The position numbers and the translations under genes are program-made. 64,000 bases of DNA from Arthrobotrys musiformis (taxonomy: Eukaryota; Ascomycota; Orbiliomycetes; Orbiliales; Orbiliaceae): positions 4,154,001 to 4,218,000 of the forward strand of contig JAVHJL010000004.1 of NCBI GenBank assembly GCA_036971715.1, read 5' to 3'. The notes beneath the pieces were generated by a model that worked only from the letters and a program-made list of their open reading frames with translations, made no database searches and was not told the DNA's origin. Of the stretch, positions 55,101 to 64,000 are shown piece by piece. Within the stretch, counting starts at the first letter, position 1, and the number at the start of each line of letters is the position of its first letter.

Positions 55101-57475
55101 CCTGGGAATCTCTCTCCGCGGACTCAACCTTCGTGGAAATCTTAAGGGATGTGAACAAGTCAGAGACTTCAAGTACTCGAAGCGGTAGCAATCACGCGGG
55201 TATCAACGACGATCAGGAGATTCCGCATGAAGTCACCCCCCATGACGACGAAAACGCACGAACACAAGCAACTATTGACGATATATCCCGGAAGACCGGT
55301 GATATTACGGTTTATAAGCATTATTTCAAGTCTATTGGGCTGAAGCATAGTATTATATTTGGCGTGCTCTTATTGATTGAAGCTGTGGTTTGGAACATTC
55401 TCAGTAAGTATAAAGGCCGTTCATTCGCTCTGGATTTGTCCTAGGCTACCAGTGTTGGGTGTATATGAAACTAACTCGATTTGCTAGCTGTTTGGTTAAA
55501 TAAATGGAGTAGCGACCCCGATCCAAAGAAGACACCATTCTACATGGGCATCTATACGCTTTTGGTTTTCTCATTTTTGGCCTTACTGACACTGTGGGTT
55601 GGGCATTGTGGCCGGTGGCCGATGACCCTCTCAGCCGAGAATTTGCATAAATGGCAGTTGGCGACTATGATGAAGTAAGTCTATACAACTGAATGTCTGA
55701 GTTCGATTTATGAAGGTTGATGTTAAAATTTTCCACGTAGGGGGAAGATGTCTTATTTCAGCGCCACAGATGTTGGTGTCACGACAAATCGATTTAGTCA
55801 GGATCTTGTCCTCATTGACACCGAATTGCCCATGGCAATGATTAACTGTACAGAAAGTGCGTTAAAAATAAATTCTTAACCTTGATATTTCTGTACAGAG
55901 CGCTTACGGGTTTAATGTTGGTGTGCATAGGCGGTCTGTTGGTTATTGGTCTCATTGCCATTACATTGGTCGCCACTCCATGGATCGCAATGACCTTACC
56001 CTTTCTTGCAGCCTCTTTCTACTATCTCCAGAGGTTTTACCTCCGCACATCTCGACAAATGCGTCTGTTAGATATCGAAGCCAAATCACCGCTTTACACG
56101 CATTTTCAAGAAACGTTATCTGGAATCGCCACCATACGAGCATTCTCGTGGGAGAAAGATTTTAACGACGAGAGCGAGAAGTTACTTTCAGTATCACAAA
56201 AGCCATATTACTATTTAGCGACAGTCCAGAGATGGCTCGCACTCGTGCTTGATATGGTGGTCGCCATCCTGGCTTGCGCGATTGCTTTGATTGCAGTACA
56301 ACTGAGGCATTCATTGAATCCGGGCTATATCGGCCTCGCTCTCCTCAACACGGTGAGTTTTCAAATATCGAAGATTTCAATCATAACCTACGGACTAATT
56401 TGTGTTTTCTTGACATTTAGATGAGCATTGGCGAAATGTTGAAGGTTTGTATCATATTTTATACAAACCTCGAGACATCGCTGGGGGCTATCGCCCGTAT
56501 GAGGAATTTCAGTAAAATGGTTCCCTGTGAAGATGAGCCGGGATACGACCTTTCAACACCAGAATGGCCGAGTCGAGGGAACGTTGTGTTCAAGGACCTG
56601 TCGGCCAGTCATAAGTATGTGTTTTACAAACTTCCTCCGTGTTTTGACATGTGCTTCATATACTAAATTGATGGATTTACGTACAGGCTGGACTCAGAAG
56701 TTGTCCTAAAGGGAATAAACCTCAATATAGCGGCAGGCGCCAAAATTGGCCTCTGTGGCCGGTCGGGCAGCGGTAAATCCTCAATGGTAGCCACGCTATT
56801 CCGCCTGCTAGAAGTCCAATCCGGTTCTATAACAATAGACGGAATCGACATAACCGACGTTCCTATCAATACTCTTCGTGGAAGACTTAACGTCCTATCG
56901 CAGGAACCATTCTTCCTCGCCGGAACTGTAAGGGAGAATCTATCTTACGCGATGGTTTCAGAGGAGGATGGTGAGCAGCTCGAGGATGAAGATATGTGGA
57001 GGGCTTTGGAGACAGTTGGGCTGAAGGGGAAGGTTTTGGGGTGGGATGGTGGATTGAGCGCGGAGTTTGATCCAGAGGGGAGTTTGAGTCACGGCGAAAG
57101 GCAATTATTTTGCTTAGCTAGAGCGATGTTAAAAGACGGGAATATTGTGGTCTTGGACGAATTTACCAGCAGGTACGTATGCACCGATAGCATCAATAAT
57201 CAACCTAATACTCTAAATTCCGGTACGGATTTACTAACAATGATCCTAATAGTGTGGACATCGAAACCGATAGTAAGATGCAAAAGATACTTCGGGAGAA
57301 TTTCGCCGGCAAGACGGTGATTACAGTCGCTCACAGGCTGAACACCATTGTTGACTACGATATGATTGTTGTCCTTGATAAAGGAACAATTTTAGAGACT
57401 GGAAGGCCGGATGACCTGTTGAGGCAACCTGGATCGGCTTTCAAGGCTTTGTATGAAGTCCATGAGAATTCTTGA
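52138..57475 (+). CDS. ABCC-type (MRP-like) full ABC transporter
   Basis: A multidrug-resistance-associated exporter with two membrane domains, two nucleotide-binding domains and a hydrophobic N-terminal extension. My model has 13 exons: 52138-52347, 52418-52847, 52933-53506, 53577-54341, 54420-54720, 54809-54971, 55032-55403, 55488-55674, 55741-about 55856, about 55901-56352, 56421-56614, 56687-57172 and 57253-57475. Total is about 1490 residues. NBD1 has GPVGCGKST (about 659), LSGGQKQR and ILILDD. NBD2 has CGRSGSGKSS (about 1278), a diverged signature LSHGERQ, VVLDEFTS and the H-loop VAHRLNTI. The Asp in place of the catalytic Glu in NBD1 is normal for ABCC. In membrane domain 2, TTNRFSQDLVLIDTELPMAM matches the family. 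The intron near 55.86-55.90 kb is very short and its limits are uncertain. Substrate unknown. Confidence 0.92.
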
Positions 57476-60400
57476 ACGGGCCGACGCTCCGAGGCCGGAA
57501 TTTAGATGTATATTAATGTCTATACCCAAGTGAACTGTCAAGCCTTTACGTATGTGGGTCAGCGAGCGAGGTTTGTTTCAGGAGAGATATATTGATTTGT
57601 ACATTAGCATCGACAAGTAGTTAGTTATATATTATTTTGTATTTTACGTATGGTACTAGACCTATATTCATTTCGTGAAGATAATTGATTGATTAAACCC
57701 TATTGCCTTCGGCTAAGTTACCTTTGCTAATTACCTAATTCGAATCGAAACCTCGTTCAAAAGCACATAGCCCTAACGCAGCTATCGGTCCTGTAAAATG
57801 ACCTCGGCGATCGAGCGGACATGTTCGATATGCAAGTACTGTGACATGCCAGGAATTTGTCATTCCGAAGTCTAGATTTTAGCTACCCATGCTAGCGCAT
57901 TGACTTCACATGCATGCTGCAGCTTGAGCAATCACCAACTGACCCTTCAGACTGCGCTACTGAATTTCGTTGGGACGACGAATTTCATGCCATTATTTCG
58001 GTCCCGCTTGTCGAATTTTGCGTGAGTATAGTTCCTCCATTTCTTTGAGCGAAGTTCGGTAGGATATTATGATGTTTGGTCTATCTTCCCAATGCAATTT
58101 CATGTAGGCTACGGAAACACATACCAACTGACCGTTCGGAGACCAGCTTGAAGACATGCCAATATTAAACGATTAGCGTAGCCAGCATACGATCCTGTAA
58201 TTCCGACTCTTTCATGAGGTCGGACGCTCAGTATTATTGCATTCAAGGCATCAGAAGAGCCAGTCTCCAACCCGATCGTAGTGGTATCGGTATTGTCCAA
58301 GATGGGTTTGGATATTTTCCGGCGGCGCGTTCCGAAGCCACGTCCAGGCCTCCTATAGCATGGCTTTTTTTTTTGAGCTCATGGACCCAGATTTGACTTT
58401 TGAGAAATTGGGGGCCTCGACCTGTGGGATCTTAGATTCGGCATACGTATACTCGGAGCGCCAAGGATAGAGCGCCCGAGCCAATTACAGCGCTGCTCTG
58501 TGTTTGGCACCCTCACAAATGCCCAATTCTCCGCCAACAGACCAGCACTGAGCCCATGCCCTAGATGCCGAAGTAGAGAGTCTGTCAGCTATTTTCTATA
58601 ATTTGAAATTTTGATTTCGGTATCAACTTATGGTTTCTCCGTCATATACACTCTTATTCTACACGCAATTATCTTAGCTCGAAATAACATCATGCGCCAC
58701 TCGAAAAGCACATTCTCGCCCGTAGTATATCCAGTCAGGCTTAAGACTCACAGGTTAACACCGGCAGACGACACCTGCGCACCGGCATACCCACCGGCAA
58801 AGTGACCGCAGCCCATTACTTCGGTGGCTCGATGGCTGTAGATACAAATGAGTTATTGGTGCGCTCGCATCGAGGAAACAGCCCTCGAGCGCAGGGACGA
58901 CAGACGCCGCAGCTTATTTAGGATTATGTGATGGTAGGTCGTCCAGTACAGTGTTTCCGACTGGTGGGCCGACGGTTCCAACGGCATTCACCTACTCGTA
59001 CCTAGATCAAATCTGAATTATTTGTCTGACGTCAATTGGTTGCTTCCATCTAAGTTCAGAAAGTCCCCTGGGATAAATATCGTACCCTAATTATATATGA
59101 AGGTCCACCCTGCTGCACCCTAACCACTGTCCCATGGTAAAAAATGCAAATGATTCCCGCAAATCGTAGTCACAGTGACTTTGACAGAAATATTCCCGTC
59201 TTCTGCGATCCTGGCCTTTGCGGTTGAGGCTGTGCCCTCTGGGTATTCACCTATCTGCTTTTCGATGATGTTTTGCAGTGCCGTTGGCCATATTCATCAA
59301 TGCATTGATGAAATTTGGGGTTGATCCTCAAAAATGCATTAATTCGAGCGGCTTTCCTGGGAATTTCTAAGGCCTAAGGCATATTTCAATCAAAGATGTA
59401 TCAGTAATGTAGTTAAGGAAGAGAGCACTTATCGAAAATTGTTGGCTATAATTAAGTAATTAGAAGGAAATTCCAAAAGAACATCGGATTTGCGCTAGCG
59501 CTCAAGTACGTCACTATTTCCATATCCTAGTTTCCATACGAGATCCGGGGGTGGTGTCGATAATACACTATACCCACAAATTCCAGAACTTCTTCAATAT
59601 AATACTACTTTCGCGGGAGGCAACGACGCATCTGTGAAGGTATGGGCGAACACATTCCGTGAGTCTATCGCGTCGCCTAAGCTACACACTGTGCACACTT
59701 GTGTCACAATTGATGTCAAGCGACCAGTTCCCGATTTAACCTTAAAGATTAGCGAGCCACCGAAGCCTAGTAAAAATCAAGGCGAGTCGGTATTATCCTT
59801 CCAACCTTCCAAGGGACCTTGTTAAGCGGTTTCGAATTTCCGGCATTCCTCAAAGCGATGCGACTCTGTAACCTGACGCATTGACAAAGGGGGTCGTGAT
59901 ATGCGGCAAGCGGCATTACGAAATTTGCAGAGCTACGCATTGATTACTCATGCGTGACGAAGTCCTCGTAACGAAATTCGGCAAAAATTCGGTTGAAACG
60001 TCCGATTGAGATAAGATTTCGGTTCTCAGAGATACTCGAATTTATGCAACTTAAACTTCACAGCGGCGTTGAAATAGGTATGCGACGTGTGCTGGTGTGA
60101 ACATTGAGCCGTTTGTACGTATATGTGTATTATATTAGAGTTTAAGTTTACGGGTAACGGTACAGCCCGTGCTTTGCAATCTGAGCTGAATGGTTACCTA
60201 GCATGAGTCATGGCGATAATATCGCTAGTCAGGTGTCTCGGGTCCATCCGGATTTCTATCGATGCATCCAGTCGTTAAAAGCTTTAGATGAATGGTGGAG
60301 TCTACCAGCGCCAAGAGTAGCCCCTCGATTCGAGAGCCAGAATTGGCTAAACTCAGATCCACAGACCCATATCAATTTGCAACAGAGAAGGCCAAATATT

Positions 60401-63400
60401 GCAGAAATATCAAAATACGATACTGGACGCCTGATTTCAAAATGTGTTCTATCCTGTATTTAGTATTTTCTCCGCAACGCCCGGATCGCGCGCGGATAAA
60501 TCTGTGCATGATATCCGTGGGAAATACACGGATATTTATAGAACCAGCCGCGCTGCGGCGACCCCGAAGTTGGAAAAGGAGGCATTTTGAAATGGGATTC
60601 GCAATCCGATATCTTAAAAGTGCACCGCCATTCTACCGGGCTATTCGCGACCTAGCAGTCAATACCTCCGGAAGGCCCGAAGCCCTCGAGCCCTCGTACG
60701 ATCCAGCCCTAGCCTAGAGAATTGCTTTCGTCACGAACTCTCCCGTGCACTAGATCCACAGTCAAAAATCTAGATATTGTAAATAGTAAGAAAATATCTA
60801 CTTAGCCCCTAGACCGACGGCAGGGCCGTGTTTCTAAATACAACAGTTACATAATGGTCGGGCCACTTCGAGACCAGGCCGTGTTCTTGGCCTTCCCTCG
60901 GGATTATAACCTTATCTAATTGTTGACACCGGGACTGGTCTTATTGGCATAATTGTGGATGAAGGGTATCCAGTTTCATCACAATTGGGCATTACTGTAG
61001 TAAAAAGTTCTTGAAATCTATCGACAATATTTCGATTTCCATCTATATTTCTTAACATCTCGATCGCGACCAGATCGCGACCCTTCCAATAGGGAAGGAG
61101 AAAAATATGGAGATTTTCCTCTGGCTCACAGTTGCGCGATATCAAGGTCTTGGATAAGGCGCCTAGCATCAAGTCAGACCTGCCAATGAATGATCTAGAG
61201 ACTTCATATGAGCTAATATTACGGGGGTCATGAACGAAAGGCCCGGGGAGGGGTCATGGATTCCAGGTATATACAGGGAACTAAGCTCAGCTAAGGCCAA
61301 CCGTAAGGCAACCACGTCGATGATACCGGGGACAGTGTTGAACTAGAGTTATCGAAAACTTTATACACATAGTATACATGGGTTTTCGAAAGAGTATCGG
61401 GCTCCGGGTTACCAAATCGAGCACATAACTATAGGTTTTGAGGTTTTAAGAGCGGAGTGTTCACGCTTCATCGGAAATGCATTCCGTATCGCCGTTGGGC
61501 ACAAATGGAGTCATATGTATGTTCAACGGTTTAATAGAAGTTTTGTGCTCAAAAGAGGTGGGTAAACACGGCTTTGATTCTTGTTATAGGCAGAGAGAAT
61601 TGATATATCGTCTCCACCTACCGTATATTGGTTTTTATCCCGGACAAGGGTTGATACTAACCACGTATGATAGAGATACACGCACTAGTGTGAACCTCAG
61701 GAAGCTGAAGTTGACACCATGTGATGGATGGTTTATATCATTGGAGGAGCTCGTGTGAGCTAGAGCTTCCATGGAAAGGTATATCGTTTAGACTGCACAA
61801 CGTGGAGCTGAGTCTTTAACTAGTGGACCCACTCATTAATAGCACTATAGTATTCGATATTTAGGATCATTTCCAGCGGCATAAACACCAACATCAGCAG
61901 TCTCTTCAGTTTCAACAGTTTAATGAGGAAAGAAGATATGTGCTAGAACTAATTTTAAGAGCTGTCCTACAAATACTCAATCGATCCGTTAATTTTTTCT
62001 TGATTATGGCGTCAGTGCTTTGGAAATTTATCCCGACGACTTCTTAGCTTATTCGTAGCCAGCAAGTGATAAGCCTGCAACATCCCACGAGTTCTAACCG
62101 CTCCACGAAACTGTGGTGAAACTTTCCTGCCGTTAACGAAAATGCGTAATATCAAAAATTTTCGTTGACATATGCAAAGTCTATGGGGAGAGATGAGCGG
62201 TGCACGAAGATAGTAGCTGGTAATTGTAAGATTGTTCCAGAATCATTTCAATAATCAAAACTGACATACCTAAGACGACTCGGGTAGGTGGTTAAAATCG
62301 AAGAAAGTCAGAGACAAAAACCTCAGACATATCTTACAGCGGCTACCGGTACGTACCCGAATACCAGGCGAGATGGTATATCGGGGAAAAATTTTTCTTG
62401 TCACATACTAAAAATATTACCCGCTAGAACAGACAACTGTTTTATTGGGGGAAAACATATCTCCTGCATGCCAGAACGATGAGTAAGTTTAGGTGCGCAA
62501 TCGGAACTCGTTAACTGGTGAACCTGCTTCAGCGGACCCGGCCGTCTAGCATAATTCGGGAATTTTCACGTCCAATAGCAGGCCGGAAAATCGGAAGCAA
62601 GAATATGCACCCGACTAATTAAGAAACCTGTGTGACGTTAATGAGGCCATAGACGAAAGGTTCTGGCTATTAGGGCCCCTAGTCAATAAACTTTCGTCCC
62701 GCTGCACGCCTTACACGTTACATGCTCGCCTATACCTCCGGATAGTACCGACCCTCGCAACAATGTAGCGCATCTACCCATTCTCGAGGACTTGGACGAG
62801 GGTGGGAAAAAATCTACAAACAAGGAAAAGCTAAAGCTAAGGGGCCGTAAATTGAATATTTCAGCTTTGAGCTTGGCAAAGTTGAATCAAGTTTGGACAA
62901 TTTGTGATGTCACATATGCGCCGTGTTTTTGCGGATTCACCGTTCAGAACGTGAGACGCGGGGGAGGGGCGCATGATGCGGGAAAATTCTCCCTTTGTAG
63001 ATTGGGTACATCATTTGCAGGGCCTATTGTATTGAAGTGCGGGAACTTAAATTTATGGTGCAGGCTTATAAATATTTAGGAATCAATCAGTTTCGATCTC
63101 ACACTGGTGACCTTGTTGGAGTTGTTGCTGCTGTCTATCGGCGAGACTTACATAATCGAGGAGATAAAATGCCGTCAGACGTGCAGGCTAGCTAAGCTAA
63201 GCCCTGGACCCGAAATGTCAGGAGTACAAAACACTCAGTTACTTGGTTAATTATTCCATGTGAATACATTTCGCCAATCGCAGTTACGAACCTTAAAGGG
63301 AACTGTTTTCAGACTGGTATACTGTTACACAGTTAACAGTTATATTTCATTTGACGTTAACGTTCTGTCTGGAAAATTTTCATCCGCAAACTCGAGAAGT

Positions 63401-64000
63401 GTTTTAAGCGACCTTCTGGAATTGTAAACCAGCAAAGGAATTATTCAATTGCGATGCTCTGCATCGACGTTCGACAGTCGAACTGTCTGTAGGAGCTTTC
63501 CAAGCTTGATGCAATCAAGCACAAACAGGAAGCAGCATGCTGCATGCAGGTGTTTGAGCTGCACGTTTGGTTGGTCGGAACCGGGCGGCGTTACCTTTAC
63601 GGATTCCCTGCAGCTTGCTGTTGCAGCTTTTCAAATTGGGGACCTCATACTTCAATGCCCCTCCCAAATGTTGCAAATTGCGAGGAATTGAAGGGGAATT
63701 TCAATTTTCGAGGCGTCGCAGTGATGCTGTCGAAGGTTCAATATCTCCTCACTCTCACGCATTGTGCACCTCATATCGAGTAATCGTCGTATACGTGTAT
63801 GCTGAACCTTCTATCAATGGAGATGTCTTAGACATTTTGAGAGATCTTAGTGGGCCTGTGCACTCTCAAGCAAAAAACAGCAGATTAACCGGGAATAGCG
63901 GTTTTTGGTGCCGCGTTTTTCTTTTTCAATCAAATTAACTTTCGAGCTGGCCGCTGGTGTGTTGGGACGAACAAGGGGCAGTGCTGCCGTATGTGACAGT
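57476..64000. other. Gene-poor 6.5-kb stretch
   Basis: No gene I can support on either strand. The longest frames (60292-60717, 61477-61758, 63567-63938, all plus) are under 145 codons. They show no motif, no paralogue in the window, and no flanking exon that joins in frame. No tRNA, terminal repeats or transposase remnant was recognised. It may hold regulatory sequence, decayed elements, or a gene beginning beyond the window. Confidence 0.45.

Noticed and set aside
60292..60717. 141-codon plus frame in the gene-poor right end
   Set aside because: Only short composition-driven similarity to coding sequence; no motif, no convincing splice partners and overlapping frame at 60203-60463.

Overview
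The window is genomic DNA of a filamentous ascomycete (Pezizomycotina). The genes carry many short GT..AG introns with CTAAC/CTAAT/CTGAC-like branch sites. They encode fungal-type proteins: Clr5-ankyrin proteins, a NACHT receptor with a fungal STAND N-terminal domain, and an arginine-regulated CPA1 with its leader peptide. The species cannot be fixed from the sequence. The leader peptide ends in the DHIWK form known from budding yeast rather than the DHLWRALNA form of Neurospora. With the expansion of F-box-like genes this would fit an early-branching Pezizomycotina lineage such as Orbiliomycetes, but that is only inference. Most exon limits below are my own splice models, kept when the reading frame stays open and the phases agree.

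Left part, about 0-41 kb, is accessory in character, with long gene-poor stretches and many paralogues. It holds two copies of an unknown two-exon gene (257-755 and 3453-3897, minus), a Clr5-domain gene with two apparent frame breaks (5.4-8.2 kb), a cytochrome P450 (10.8-12.6 kb), a Sec14-like CRAL-TRIO protein (13.0-14.3 kb), and four related F-box-like genes all on the minus strand (15.2-24.5 kb) with a divergent F-box/leucine-rich gene (17.1-18.8 kb) among them. After the housekeeping gene CPA1 (25.5-27.4 kb) come an intact 1136-residue Clr5-ankyrin gene (27.9-31.5 kb), two small single-pass membrane proteins that are paralogues (32.3-32.8 and 33.9-34.5 kb), and a large NLR-type receptor (36.3-40.2 kb).

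Right part, about 41-57.5 kb, is mostly conserved cellular genes: a DUF6314 protein, a mitochondrial LEA-like protein, an Acinus-type SAP/RRM splicing factor, a 149-residue calmodulin-like protein, the electron transfer flavoprotein beta subunit, and a 13-exon ABCC transporter. The last 6.5 kb (57.5-64 kb) shows no gene I can support.

The most informative regulatory element is the arginine attenuator peptide uORF upstream of CPA1, split across three leader exons including a 13-nt microexon. The most suggestive accessory features are the NLR with a C-terminal ZZ-like zinc finger and a terminal CaaX-like tail, the paired membrane proteins beside it bracketed on one side by short tandem repeats, and the F-box-like array. 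Together these look like a locus of recognition and turnover proteins of the kind involved in fungal self/non-self or pathogen sensing. That functional reading is inference. I recognised no tRNA, rRNA, CRISPR array or transposon.
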